NCBI GenBank assembly: GCA_026397725.1
Contig: JAPLUI010000487.1
Location: 53,493-117,492 of the forward strand
Length of the DNA: 64,000 nt
DNA from: Verrucomicrobiota bacterium
GTDB taxonomy: Bacteria > Verrucomicrobiota > Verrucomicrobiia > Verrucomicrobiales > Akkermansiaceae
Reading direction: 5' to 3'
Positions within the stretch are counted from its first letter, which is position 1, and each line of letters opens with the position of its first letter. Of this stretch, positions 35,292 to 44,710 are shown piece by piece. The translations under genes and the position numbers were made by a program. A model generated the notes under the pieces. The model was not told the origin of the DNA. It saw only the letters and a program-made list of their open reading frames with translations, and did not search any database.

Positions 35292-38200
35292 TCAAGGGAC
35301 CGGGGGCAGGACGATTTCAACCCGATAGAATTGCCGTGATTCCACTCTGGGGAGGTCGATGACCGAGTCAGCACCGGTGCCATCGAAGGCGGCACCGACT
35401 TTTTGCCAGGAAAGCCGGGGCGTCTTCAGGTCTGTGGTGCAACGAACTTGGTAGCGGGCACCGCTCTTGGTCGGGATGCGCAGGCGGAATTGGCCTACGC
35501 CGAGCAGCTCGCCGGTGAGGCCGAAATTCGGCTTGCGGGTCGCGTTATTAGGCGGGCTGCCATAGATGGACTCCAACTTGTTGGACACGCCGTCGCCGTC
35601 GGCATCCGGCACGCTGGTGGCGTTGAGCGGATCGGTGCCGGCCGCTTTTTCCTCGCCGTCGGTATAGCCGTCGCCGTCGGTGTCCTGGTGCTTCGAATCG
35701 GTGTGCAGGAAGTTGATTTCGTCCACGTCGGTGAGTCCGTCGTTGTCGTCGTCGGGGTCGGTGGCATCCGGAATGCCGTCACCGTCGGTATCGGCACCCG
35801 GCGTGTAAACGAGGTCGTCAGAAACGGTGCGACTGATGGTGCCCGCAGCGTTGCGGAACTGTCCGAAGAGGCGCAGGCGGGAGCCGGGGGCTGGCGTGCC
35901 GAAGTTGAAGTTGGTGGAGGCGGCGAGGGGAATCCAGGTTTCAGCTCCGGTGAAGCGTGCCGCGCTCAGGCGATAGTGGGTGGCATTGCTGCGAGTGAAG
36001 AGGCTGACGAGAACGGTCGGGCTGTCAGTGGTTTCATCGCCGTTGTTTTGGAGGATGACACCATGCGGGGTGACCGGATCCGTGCTGGGGACGCCGCGGA
36101 GGAGACGGGAGAACGGGGAGCTTGCCCCGGCTGCCCCAAGGGCGCGGACCTTGTAGAAGTAGGGAGTGCCGGCCACGAGGCCCCTGTCGAGGAAGGAGGT
36201 TCGCACCACCCCGTTGAGGGCGACGGTGGCGATCCGGTTGGCCGCGTTGGTCACGTTGCCGGGAATGGTGGAACGGAAGATTTCCATTCCGGTGTAGGCC
36301 AGGGAGTCGGGGAAAAAGAGCAGCAGGGAGTTAGGCTCCAGTTCCTCATCGGTGCCGTGGCTGTCGGTGGCGGAAACCACGGCGGCATCGGCAGCGGCCG
36401 GAAACGCGTCATCGGTGGCGCTCAAGGGGCAGTGGCCCAGCGCGACTTCGGAACCGTCGGATTCGCCGCCATTGTCAGTGTCGGGATCATTCGGATTGGT
36501 CCCGCGCAGGAACTCGTCGAGATTGGATAGATTGTCGAGGTCCGGGTCGGCTGCGGCGTCGTTTACCGTGCGCTGGGTGCCGTAGAACACCTCCCAAGTG
36601 TCCGGCATGCCGTCCTGATCGGTGTCCTGCGCCTCGTTGCGCTGATAGACCTGGAAGGTTTTCTCCAGCGTGCGGGTGACCTCCTCGCCGGTGTTGGTCT
36701 TGCCGGTGACGGTGATGATCATGCGATAAGTGCCGGTCGGCAGCGCGACTCCCACGGAGGGGTCTTCGCTGCGCTTGGCCCGCGGGCTGATGGAGGCGGC
36801 CTCCGGGGTGCGGGTGAAACGCAGCCCGAAGATGGCGTCGTCGCTGACAAACTCCGGCGCGATGCCACGGTCGGTCAGGGGTATGGGAACGGCGCACGCA
36901 TGCTGGCCGCTAGGCATGATGACGTCTGCCGTCATCGTTAGATTGCGTGCCGGGCCGAGCCGGTCGGTGGCAGTGATGACCAGGTCCACCGGCAGGCCTT
37001 GCTCGAATTGTTCCTGAACGGATTCCTGTTGTCCGGTGCTGCCGCCGCCGCGGTACTGGCCTAACGAACAGACGAAGCTGAGCGCGTTTTCCGGCTGGCC
37101 GGAAATCCCGGCGAAGACTTCCTGAGCCTTGCCCGCTTTCTCGTCAAAGACCACGTTCCATTTGCCCGCCCGCATCAGCCCGCCGAAGTGAAAGACCACA
37201 TGGGAGTCATCCGCATATTTTGTGGCATAGGTGCTGACATCCACGCCGCTGGGATCGGTCACCTTGACAGCCTGAGTTCCGGGCGACGACCAACCGACGA
37301 AGAACACCCCTTTGCTGACTTTGTCTTCCGCCAGGTCCACGGCGATAACCGTCGAGGAATTGGCGGCGACATTACGGCGTTCGAGCGCCAAGCGCTCCAA
37401 GCTGCGGGCTCGCTCGACGCCTCCGAGGAAGGCCAGGCTCAGGCGGTTCTGCATGGTGGTGAAGCTGCTGGCTGGCACCGTCATGGCCGGGGGGGCAGCG
37501 CCGGCTCCTACATCAACTTCGATGTAGCTGTAGTCGCCCTCGGTGCTGGTCGCGATGTCCTGCATCATCGCCGTGTCGGCGTCGTCGCCGAAAGCAATGG
37601 TGTTGACGATGGTATCGGCGGTGTTGACGCGGTTGGCGACTTCGTTGGCCGCGTTGCTGACGCTGGCAGCACGCCAGTAGCGGGGCTCGTTTTCGACGCC
37701 GTCGGAGAGCAGCAGCATGGTGTTGATGACGCCGGTGGCGTCGTCCGTGTCGAGCGCATCCTGGCCGGTCCACAAGCCATCACCGATGGAGGTCATGTTC
37801 TTGCTGACCTGCGCGTTAACGAGGGCGCGGAATGCGGTGCGATTGGCGGCGTTGGCCGGCACCAGACCCGCCGCCCCCTTGAGGTTGGTGGCGTCCTCAT
37901 TGCTTTCGGCATTATCACCGCTAAAGGTCACCACCGTGAAGCGGTCACTGTCATTGATGGCGTCGATGTAGAACTTGGCGGCTTCCTTGGCGGCGTCCAA
38001 CTTGGCGGAATTCGGCGAGGTCATCGACCCTGAGACATCGAGCACGACGGAATGGTGGAAGGTGATGTTGCCATAGAAGACACAGTTTTCCTGCGTGGCT
38101 CCGACTTCGCCGGTGCCACCGGCGCATAGCGAAACCTGAATGGGATAGAGCCCGTCAGACGGCTGCACGGGGGCATCGATGATCAACTGATACTCGCCGC

Positions 38201-39662
38201 CGACATACCCCGCGCTGAGGATCGGCGCATTCAAAGTACCGACTTTCACCGTGAAGTCCGAGGCTTGCAGGCCAAGCACGGAAAGCACGCCGATGCCGTC
38301 GGGTTCGAGTTCCACCGGGCCGATCACCATGACCCGCAGCAGGAAATTGCCCGGTGTGGCCGCCGGACCCGGATAGGCCTGATGCGCGAAGGTGGGCCTG
38401 ACGATGGTGAGCCGCGGCGTGCCGCGGGCAAAGGCATAATCGCAGCCGCCGCCGGCCTCGAAGGCCGCAACCACGCCGACGATGCGGGTGATCGGGCGGG
38501 CGGCAGAGTTGACGAAGGTCGCGCCGAACACCGTGCCGAGGGAGCGGCGCAACCCGATGACCTTGCCAACGCTGTCAATGGCCGCCAGCGCATAGCCCAT
38601 CGTTTCATCGCTCTCCGCAGTCATGCCGATCACTTCGCAGTCCTTCAGGCCCGAGACGACGTAACTGAAATACTTGGCGGTGCAGGCGTCCATCCCGCTG
38701 ACGGTGCCGCTGGCGGGCAGCGACCCCAAGGTGGTGCGGGGCACGGTGCCGCCCAGCGTGAGCGTGGCCTCGTCAATGTACTTGTAACGCGCGGCATTGG
38801 GGATGCCGGTGGCGTCGTACTCGCGCAGAATGTTGCAGGTGGCGAAGTCCAGAAAAATATCGTCGGTGCTGCGCGAGGTGTAGGCGGCGATCGTCTGCTT
38901 CATGGCCGTCCGCGAGGCCACCTCACCGCTGACCCCATTGGAGGCGATTTTCGCCCAAAAGGCACGCATGAAATCGATGCCGTATTCCGGTTCGATGTGA
39001 TGGGTGCCGAGTTGCTCCATCAGGTAGTTCCACCAAATGCACGAGTCGTAACTCTGGTCGAAGAGGCTCTTGTTTGGCGTGGTCAGGTAGGTGGCGGCGG
39101 AATCCTCGTAATACGGCCAGCCGGTGGAGTTATCGGTATCGGAAAACACCTTGTCCATCATGCTGTTGCCGGTGCCTTCCGCGACCCACTTGCCAAAGGT
39201 GCTGCCGAGATAGTTGGTGTCGCAATCGACCACATCACACATGTAGTTGCGCTGGATGGTATGGAACATCTCATGCAGGATGTCGTTGCGCACCGCCTCC
39301 ATCGGCCAGCCCCGGGAGGTCTCCCCCTCCAGATAGACGCAGTCCGGTTCCGCGCTGAACCACACATCATTGACGATCCAGTTGAACGTCGGCAGCGTCG
39401 ATTGATGGGGAGCTCGGAAACTCATGCTGCCGACCATCCGGTCGTAACAGTCAAGGATGCCGTCCTGCATCGCTTCGGCAATGGTGTCGGTGATGCGGTG
39501 TTGGTAAGCGCCATCCGTGTCGTAGTAGAGGGTGTAATCCACCCCGTCGTGCGAGAATTCAATGGTGCTGTCGAGGCCAGTGGTGTCGCACGCGGCATGC
39601 AACGACGGGGCGGCCGCAAACAAGCTCAGTGCGGCAATTGAGGTGAGGCGAGCGGTCTGCAT
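35292..39662 (-). CDS. Giant secreted metalloprotease/vWA protein with CLCA-like architecture
   Basis: A 1456-residue protein from Met 39662 (MQTARLTSIAALSLFAAAPS, signal peptide), chosen over the frame start at 39713. The N-terminal domain has HEMFH (His130, Glu131, His134) and a downstream Glu162 in WVAEGTGNSM, consistent with a zinc gluzincin. A von Willebrand A domain follows, with an intact MIDAS start DVSGSM (Asp542) and VVTFSGDNAES. Then come beta domains and two groups of Ca-binding thrombospondin type 3-like repeats (about 1100-1170 and 1345-1410; DTDQDGMPDTWEVFYG, DTDGDGIPDATDPDDDNDG) separated by a fibronectin-like segment. The order protease-vWA-beta domain is that of animal CLCA proteins. 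It probably works at the cell surface or is released. No operon partners are close. Confidence 0.8.
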   Translation of the reverse strand: MQTARLTSIAALSLFAAAPSLHAACDTTGLDSTIEFSHDGVDYTLYYDTDGAYQHRITDTIAEAMQDGILDCYDRMVGSMSFRAPHQSTLPTFNWIVNDVWFSAEPDCVYLEGETSRGWPMEAVRNDILHEMFHTIQRNYMCDVVDCDTNYLGSTFGKWVAEGTGNSMMDKVFSDTDNSTGWPYYEDSAATYLTTPNKSLFDQSYDSCIWWNYLMEQLGTHHIEPEYGIDFMRAFWAKIASNGVSGEVASRTAMKQTIAAYTSRSTDDIFLDFATCNILREYDATGIPNAARYKYIDEATLTLGGTVPRTTLGSLPASGTVSGMDACTAKYFSYVVSGLKDCEVIGMTAESDETMGYALAAIDSVGKVIGLRRSLGTVFGATFVNSAARPITRIVGVVAAFEAGGGCDYAFARGTPRLTIVRPTFAHQAYPGPAATPGNFLLRVMVIGPVELEPDGIGVLSVLGLQASDFTVKVGTLNAPILSAGYVGGEYQLIIDAPVQPSDGLYPIQVSLCAGGTGEVGATQENCVFYGNITFHHSVVLDVSGSMTSPNSAKLDAAKEAAKFYIDAINDSDRFTVVTFSGDNAESNEDATNLKGAAGLVPANAANRTAFRALVNAQVSKNMTSIGDGLWTGQDALDTDDATGVINTMLLLSDGVENEPRYWRAASVSNAANEVANRVNTADTIVNTIAFGDDADTAMMQDIATSTEGDYSYIEVDVGAGAAPPAMTVPASSFTTMQNRLSLAFLGGVERARSLERLALERRNVAANSSTVIAVDLAEDKVSKGVFFVGWSSPGTQAVKVTDPSGVDVSTYATKYADDSHVVFHFGGLMRAGKWNVVFDEKAGKAQEVFAGISGQPENALSFVCSLGQYRGGGSTGQQESVQEQFEQGLPVDLVITATDRLGPARNLTMTADVIMPSGQHACAVPIPLTDRGIAPEFVSDDAIFGLRFTRTPEAASISPRAKRSEDPSVGVALPTGTYRMIITVTGKTNTGEEVTRTLEKTFQVYQRNEAQDTDQDGMPDTWEVFYGTQRTVNDAAADPDLDNLSNLDEFLRGTNPNDPDTDNGGESDGSEVALGHCPLSATDDAFPAAADAAVVSATDSHGTDEELEPNSLLLFFPDSLAYTGMEIFRSTIPGNVTNAANRIATVALNGVVRTSFLDRGLVAGTPYFYKVRALGAAGASSPFSRLLRGVPSTDPVTPHGVILQNNGDETTDSPTVLVSLFTRSNATHYRLSAARFTGAETWIPLAASTNFNFGTPAPGSRLRLFGQFRNAAGTISRTVSDDLVYTPGADTDGDGIPDATDPDDDNDGLTDVDEINFLHTDSKHQDTDGDGYTDGEEKAAGTDPLNATSVPDADGDGVSNKLESIYGSPPNNATRKPNFGLTGELLGVGQFRLRIPTKSGARYQVRCTTDLKTPRLSWQKVGAAFDGTGADSVIDLPRVESRQFYRVEIVLPPVP

Positions 39663-40276
39663 GGATATCGGTGTTAGGTTGTGGTGCCAAGGGACCGGTG
39701 AACGTTGAATCAACCGCTCGCCGAGCCTCTGGCGACCTCAAGATACGGAGAAAAAACCGCAAGGCAACAACTATTTTCAGAAATCCACAACTTTTTTTCT
39801 GCCATCGAGGGGCTAGCCAAGCGAAGGATCGGATGGGCGAGGCAGGACGTGTCCCGCAATTGAAAACCGCGGTTTTCGCAATCTCCGCGGCGGACGTGGG
39901 AGAGGAGCCACAGGAGGCGGGATCGGATGGCCGCGCGACTCGGTTGCCTAAAGCGCGATCGCTACGACTTCCGCATGGGAATCGTAAGAGATGGGGGATG
40001 GTATGAAAGAAATCCCGGTCGGTGGTGAGAAACACTGCGTTGAGGTGTTGGGCTGGTGCACTTGGACTGGGATCGTTCTGACGATGCGCGAACTCATGGG
40101 TTGAGAATCGCGGCTGCCGGATCGGATTGCAGTGGCAACAGAACACCTGCTGGCGGTGGGGATCTGGCGCCTTCCTGCCAAAGCGGTGTGGCGGGCTGCG
40201 CCCTGCCCACCGCACTCCATACGGTGGCCGGATTCCGGCCCGGTCCGGCACGGCGCCAACAAAACGCCTGCAAGAC
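39663..40276. other. 614-bp spacer upstream of the vWA protein gene
   Basis: Frames on both strands here are Arg/Pro-rich shadows without family motifs. The AT-rich stretch at 39745-39800 with runs of A and T is the likely promoter area for the - strand gene. The distal half carries one solo copy of the dispersed palindromic repeat. Confidence 0.5.
40177..40226. repeat. Half-copy of dispersed palindromic repeat
   Basis: The bases CAAAGCGGTGTGGCGGGCTG followed by CGCCCTGCCCACCGCACTCC match one arm of the larger palindrome at 48465-48585 and at 63899 onward. Only one arm is clear here. Confidence 0.7.
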
Positions 40277-40759
40277 TTATGGCTGTGTCTTTGGAAAAAC
40301 CCCCAACAAGCCAAAAATCATTGAAAGAAAAGCTGGCGCGTCAGGGGAGCCGTCCGGGGGTGCCCAGGGGGCGGAACTGGCTTCAGTGTGCGGGACAAAG
40401 GGCCCTTCCTTGATTTCAAAGACCACCGATTCGGATTCGAGGGCAGTTAGCATATGGAAGGAATTTTCTTCCAATTCCACCCCGAGGTTCCCGTTGGCGG
40501 CACTCAAAATACAATGGTCGCGGATCGTTCCGTCATCATTGAAAACCACTGCCAGCACGGTTCCGCGCAGTAACACGAAGGATTCTTCTTTGGTGTCATG
40601 CTTGTGCGGCCGGATGTATGACCAGGGCTCCAAGGCGTTAAGCAGCCGTTGGACGGGGTCATCCAGTGCGGCATGAAAATTATGGTTCATGCGCAGGCGC
40701 GGCGACTCCTTTGCCCTGGCGATGACACCGTCGATCAACTTGCGGTTTATCTTGATCAT
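40277..40759 (-). CDS. wbuC: WbuC-family cupin-fold metalloprotein
   Basis: A 160-residue protein starting at Met 40759 (MIKINRKLIDGVIARAKESP); the long open frame upstream is not coding. The cupin core reads LNALEPWSYIRPHKHDTKEE then SFVLLRGTVLAVVFNDDG, with metal ligands His-x-His and Glu, and ends VVFEIKEGPFVPHTEASSAPWAP, typical of WbuC. WbuC genes often occur in lipopolysaccharide or polysaccharide loci, where their chemistry is not established. It follows ahcY by 67 bp on the same strand and could be its distal operon gene. The last 15 residues look like readthrough. Confidence 0.75.
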   Translation of the reverse strand: MIKINRKLIDGVIARAKESPRLRMNHNFHAALDDPVQRLLNALEPWSYIRPHKHDTKEESFVLLRGTVLAVVFNDDGTIRDHCILSAANGNLGVELEENSFHMLTALESESVVFEIKEGPFVPHTEASSAPWAPPDGSPDAPAFLSMIFGLLGVFPKTQP

Positions 40760-40826
40760 GTTCCAAAGTACCCGTTGCTGGCAGCCAGGGCCCGGGCGAG
40801 CCGCCCAGGCCCCGCTGCCGCTTTGT

Positions 40827-42239
40827 TCAATAGCGATAATGGTCGGCCTTGTAGGGGCCCGCGACCGGCACGCCGATGTAGTCGGCTTGCTCGGGAGTGA
40901 GGGTGGTGAGCTTGGCGCCGATCTTGGCCAGATGCAGCCGGGCGACCTCCTCGTCGAGAATCTTCGGCAGTACCATGACCTGACCGGCCTGGTAGCGGTC
41001 CTTGTTCTTCCAGAGATCGAGCTGGGCGAGGGTCTGGTTGGTGAAGCTGTTAGACATGACGAAGCTCGGATGGCCGGTGGCACAGCCGAGATTGACCAGG
41101 CGCCCTTCGGCCAGCATGTAGAGGCTGTTGCCGGCGGGGAAGGTGTACTTGTCCACTTGCGGCTTGATGTTGGTGCGCACCACGCCGGGGGCGTTGTTGA
41201 GCTTGTCGATCTGGATCTCGTTGTCGAAGTGGCCGATGTTGCAGACGATCGCCTGGTCCTTCATCTTGGCCATGTGTTCGAGGCGGATGATGTCCTTGTT
41301 GCCGGTGGAGGTGACGTAGAGGTCGCCCCAGCCGAGGGTGTCTTCCACGGGCAGCACGCGGTAGCCTTCCATGGCGGCTTGCAGCGCACAAATCGGATCG
41401 ACTTCGGTGACCACGACCTGGGCGCCTTGGGCACGCAAGGCCTGGGCACAACCCTTGCCGACGTCACCGTAGCCGCAGACCACGCCGACCTTGCCGGAGA
41501 TCATCACATCGGTGGCACGCTTGATGCCATCGACCAGCGACTCGCGACAGCCGTAAAGGTTGTCGAATTTCGACTTGGTGACCGAGTCGTTGACGTTGAT
41601 GGCGGGCACCAGCAGGGTGCCGGCCCTGGCCATTTGATAGAGCCGGTGGACGCCGGTGGTGGTTTCCTCGGAGACGCCCTTCCAGGCGGCGACGAGTTGC
41701 TGGAAGATGCCGGGTTGTTCGGTTTGGATCTTCTTGAGGAGGTTCTTGATGACCTGTTCCTCGTGGCTGCCGGAGGCGGTGTTGAGCCAGTCCGAGCCGT
41801 GTTCCATTTCGTAGCCCTTGTGGAGGAGCAGGGTGGCATCGCCACCATCATCCACGATGAGTTGCGGGCCAAGGCCGGCGGGATTCACCAGCGCCTGCCA
41901 GGTACACCACCAGTATTCCTCCAGGGTTTCGCCCTTCCAGGCGAAGACCGGAATGCCGGCGGCGGCGACTGCGGCGGCGGCATGATCCTGGGTCGAGAAG
42001 ATGTTGCAGGAAACCCAGCGCACTGCGGCACCCAGCTCAACCAGCGTCTCTATCAGCACGGCGGTCTGGATCGTCATGTGTAGCGAGCCCATGATGCGCA
42101 CGCCTTGCAGCGGCTTGCCGGGCCCGTACTTGGCGCGGGTCGCCATCAGGCCGGGCATCTCGTGCTCGGCAATTTCGATTTCCTTGCGGCCGAAATCGGC
42201 CAGGGTGAGGTCGCGGACTTTGTAATCGGTAAAACTCAT
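40827..42239 (-). CDS. ahcY: S-adenosylhomocysteine hydrolase
   Basis: A 470-residue enzyme that splits S-adenosylhomocysteine into adenosine and homocysteine, relieving inhibition of methyltransferases. Landmarks are GSLHMTIQTAVLIETL, TQDHAAAA, the NAD-binding loop VVCGYGDVGKGCAQALR, TSTGNKDI, CNIGHFDNEI and the conserved C-terminal PVAGPYKADHYRY. Length and ending match the bacterial long form. It lies 122 bp downstream of metK on the same strand, the space being filled with short tandem repeats, so co-transcription is possible. Cytosolic, housekeeping. Confidence 0.97.
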   Translation of the reverse strand: MSFTDYKVRDLTLADFGRKEIEIAEHEMPGLMATRAKYGPGKPLQGVRIMGSLHMTIQTAVLIETLVELGAAVRWVSCNIFSTQDHAAAAVAAAGIPVFAWKGETLEEYWWCTWQALVNPAGLGPQLIVDDGGDATLLLHKGYEMEHGSDWLNTASGSHEEQVIKNLLKKIQTEQPGIFQQLVAAWKGVSEETTTGVHRLYQMARAGTLLVPAINVNDSVTKSKFDNLYGCRESLVDGIKRATDVMISGKVGVVCGYGDVGKGCAQALRAQGAQVVVTEVDPICALQAAMEGYRVLPVEDTLGWGDLYVTSTGNKDIIRLEHMAKMKDQAIVCNIGHFDNEIQIDKLNNAPGVVRTNIKPQVDKYTFPAGNSLYMLAEGRLVNLGCATGHPSFVMSNSFTNQTLAQLDLWKNKDRYQAGQVMVLPKILDEEVARLHLAKIGAKLTTLTPEQADYIGVPVAGPYKADHYRY

Positions 42240-42299
42240 GGTGGGGTTGGGGGGCGGTGGGGGGGATCGGTGGTTGAGGGGAGGGATCCAGCAGTTAGA

Positions 42300-42354
42300 C
42301 AGGGCGGACGGGTCGGACAGGGCGGACGGGTCGGACGGATCGGACGGGTCGGCG
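42300..42354. repeat. Short GC-rich tandem repeat between metK and ahcY
   Basis: Two 18-bp units built on GGGCGGACGGGTCGGACA and a degenerate third unit (GGATCGGACGGGTCGG). On the - strand transcript it would lie between the metK stop and the ahcY start. Such CGGACGGGT arrays look like a slippage-prone spacer. Confidence 0.7.
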
Positions 42355-42361
42355 AGGGCTG

Positions 42362-43558
42362 TCAGCCGACGGCTTTCTTGAGTGCGGCCGTCTTGTCGGT
42401 GGTTTCCCAGGTGAGGTCGGGGTCGTTCTTGCCGAAGTGACCGTAGTTGGTGGTCTTCGAGTAGATCGGGCGGAGGAGTTTGAGTTGTTTGACGATGTCG
42501 GCCGGTTTGAACGAAAACACCTTGAGGATGGCGGCGAGGATTTTGTCATCACTGGTGGCGCCGGTGCCGAAGGTGTCCACATGGACGCTGACGGGCAGCG
42601 GGTGGCCGATGGCATAGGCAAACTGGAGTTCGCATTGGGTGGCGAGGCCGGCGGCCACGACGTTTTTGGCCACCCAGCGGCCCATGTAGGCGGCGGAACG
42701 GTCCACCTTGGAAGGATCCTTGCCGGAGAAGGCGCCGCCGCCGTGACGACCGGTGCCGCCGTAGGTGTCCACGATGATTTTGCGTCCGGTCAGCCCGCTG
42801 TCACCTTGCGGACCGCCAACGACAAACTTGCCGGTGGGGTTGATGAGGTACTCGGTGGCCTGGGTCAGCAGGGCTTTCGGCAGCACTTTCTTGATCACCT
42901 GCTCGATGCAGAAGCCCTCGATTTCGGCGTGGGCAACCTCGGCCGCATGTTGGGTCGAAATGACGACGTTGACGATGCGGGTGGGTTTGCCAGCGACGTA
43001 CTCGACTGAAACCTGGCTTTTGGCATCCGGCCGGAGCCACTTGGCGAGCTTGCCGGCCTTGCGGATGCGGGTGAGTTCCCGGCCGAGGCGATGGGCATAC
43101 ATGATCGGCGCGGGCATCAGTTCCGGCGTTTCATCGCAGGCATAGCCGAACATGATGCCTTGGTCGCCGGCACCCTGCTCCTGCGTCTTCTTGCCTTCCG
43201 CGGCCTTGGCGTCCACGCCCTGGGCGATGTCCGGCGACTGGGTCGTGAGGTAGTTGTTGATGAACAGCCGGTCGGCGTGGAAGACATCGTCATCGTTGGT
43301 ATAACCGATGCCGCGGACGGCGTCGCGGATGACCTTTTCAATGTTGATGACGGAACCAATCGGCTTTTGGCCGATTTTCGGGATGGTGATTTCACCGCCC
43401 ACCACCACCAGATTGCTTTTCACGAAGGTCTCGCAGGCAACCCGACTCTTCGGATCCACCGCCAGGCAGGCATCGAGAATGGCATCCGAAATCGTGTCCG
43501 CAACCTTGTCAGGATGGCCTTCACCAACGGATTCAGAGGAAAAAATGTAGGTACTCAT
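42362..43558 (-). CDS. metK: S-adenosylmethionine synthetase
   Basis: A 398-residue enzyme making SAM from methionine and ATP. The open frame extends to 44020, but the true start is Met 43558 (MSTYIFSSESVGEGHPDKVA). Signatures are GEGHPDKVADTISDA, GAGDQGIMFGYACDET, and GGGAFSGKDPSKVDRSAAYM, containing the P-loop-like phosphate-binding and Mg/K residues. It is divergent from the ArsR-methyltransferase gene with only 44 bp between the start codons. That 5' region is too short for a SAM riboswitch, so control is more likely by the dyad at 43575-43602. Confidence 0.97.
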   Translation of the reverse strand: MSTYIFSSESVGEGHPDKVADTISDAILDACLAVDPKSRVACETFVKSNLVVVGGEITIPKIGQKPIGSVINIEKVIRDAVRGIGYTNDDDVFHADRLFINNYLTTQSPDIAQGVDAKAAEGKKTQEQGAGDQGIMFGYACDETPELMPAPIMYAHRLGRELTRIRKAGKLAKWLRPDAKSQVSVEYVAGKPTRIVNVVISTQHAAEVAHAEIEGFCIEQVIKKVLPKALLTQATEYLINPTGKFVVGGPQGDSGLTGRKIIVDTYGGTGRHGGGAFSGKDPSKVDRSAAYMGRWVAKNVVAAGLATQCELQFAYAIGHPLPVSVHVDTFGTGATSDDKILAAILKVFSFKPADIVKQLKLLRPIYSKTTNYGHFGKNDPDLTWETTDKTAALKKAVG

Positions 43559-43574
43559 GATTTTTTTGTTTTTC

Positions 43575-43602
43575 GTATCGTCAAATCGCGATGCGTTGAT
43601 AC
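43575..43602. promoter_or_regulatory. 28-bp dyad operator between metK and regulator
   Basis: GTATC (43575-43579) and GATAC (43598-43602) are inverted around exactly the same centre (43588.5) as the perfect 8-bp palindrome ATCGCGAT (43585-43592). The dyad fills most of the 44-bp divergent space and touches the regulator's ATG at 43603. It fits an ArsR-type dimer site controlling both metK and the regulator itself. Confidence 0.6.
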
Positions 43603-44535
43603 ATGCTCCCGTCGATGCCGTCAACCCTAAAATCGCTAAAACTTTTATCCGACCCCACGCGGCTGCGGATTTTGATGCTGCTCGGGCAGGAAGCGCTGTC
43701 GGTGGCGGAGCTGCAGGAGGTGCTGGGGATGGGCCAAAGCCGGATTTCGACGCAGCTTTCGCAGTTGAAAGCGGCGGGCTTGGTGGTCGATGAGCGCAGC
43801 GGGAAGAACAACTTCTACACGGGTGCCGCCAGTGCCGACCTGTTGGAGGTGGCACGTTTGGCCGCCTCGGAATTGAGCGAGGTGGCGGGGGATGCGGCGG
43901 CCCTGCGCCATCTGCTGCGCAAGCGCAAGGACACGGCACGGACGTATTTCGATGAATTGGCCGGGCGATTTGGCAAGGACTATGTGCCGGGCCGCTCGTG
44001 GAAGGCGCTGGCCGAAGCACTCATCAAGGTGCTGAACTACCGGGTGGTGGCCGATCTGGGGGCAGGGGAGGGGACCCTGGCGCAACTGCTGGCCCAACGC
44101 GCGGAGCAGGTCATTGCGGTGGACATCTCGCCGAAAATGGTTGCCTTCGGACAGGCCCTGGCCAAGCAAAACGGCCTCGGCAATCTGGAATTCCGCATCG
44201 GCGACATCGAGGAACCACCGATCGACGAAGCCTCGCTGGACCTCGCCGTGCTCAGCCAGGCCTTGCATCATGCGGCGCGTCCGCAACGTGCCATCGACGC
44301 CGCCTTCCGGCTGCTCAAGCCGGGAGGGCGTCTGATCGTGCTCGATTTGTTGCAGCACACCTTTGAGGAGGCCCGGGAATTGTACGCTGATTGCTGGCTG
44401 GGGTTTTCCGAATGTGAGCTGTCGGGCATGCTGGAACGTGGCGGATTTTCCGGGATCGAAACCGTGGTGGCTGACCGGGAGTCCTCGTCACCCAGGTTCC
44501 AAACCCTGTTAGGCATCGGCATCCGGCCGGCTTAG
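43603..44535 (+). CDS. ArsR-family regulator fused to SAM-dependent methyltransferase
   Basis: A 310-residue protein. Residues 5-85 are an ArsR winged helix (LKLLSDPTRLRILMLLG, LSVAELQEVLGMGQSRISTQ, LVVDERSGKNNFY). Residues 140-300 are a class I methyltransferase with SAM motif VADLGAGEGTLAQLLA, then AVDISPKMVAFG and LKPGGRLIVLDLL. There is no metal-binding cysteine set, so SAM or SAH is the likely ligand. Its position against metK and ahcY suggests a SahR-like regulator of the SAM cycle that senses the ratio through its methyltransferase fold. Met 43615 is an alternative start. Confidence 0.85.
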   Translation: MLPSMPSTLKSLKLLSDPTRLRILMLLGQEALSVAELQEVLGMGQSRISTQLSQLKAAGLVVDERSGKNNFYTGAASADLLEVARLAASELSEVAGDAAALRHLLRKRKDTARTYFDELAGRFGKDYVPGRSWKALAEALIKVLNYRVVADLGAGEGTLAQLLAQRAEQVIAVDISPKMVAFGQALAKQNGLGNLEFRIGDIEEPPIDEASLDLAVLSQALHHAARPQRAIDAAFRLLKPGGRLIVLDLLQHTFEEARELYADCWLGFSECELSGMLERGGFSGIETVVADRESSSPRFQTLLGIGIRPA

Positions 44536-44710
44536 CCGGCACCACCGGAGGCGCTTGGTGAGGTGGTTGAAATGCATGCCCTGATGCTGGCGGAAATGAA
44601 TTGTTTTTTTGGTTGCGTTAGCAGGATGGTTGGCTAGCATCCGGTCTCGGGTGACTCCTTGGTAGGGGCTGCCCGAGTCGATATTCCACACCAACAACGA
44701 CCAAACGAAC

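Noticed and set aside
38265..39641. 458-codon + strand ORF opposite the vWA protein
   Set aside because: Gly/Ala/His-rich shadow of the - strand gene, which has a signal peptide, HExxH and MIDAS motifs.
42300..42354. CRISPR-like array
   Set aside because: Units are directly adjacent without spacers; simple tandem repeat. No CRISPR array or cas gene was seen anywhere.
43559..43602. SAM riboswitch before metK
   Set aside because: Only 44 bp to the divergent start codon; too short for any known SAM riboswitch. The dyad better explains control.
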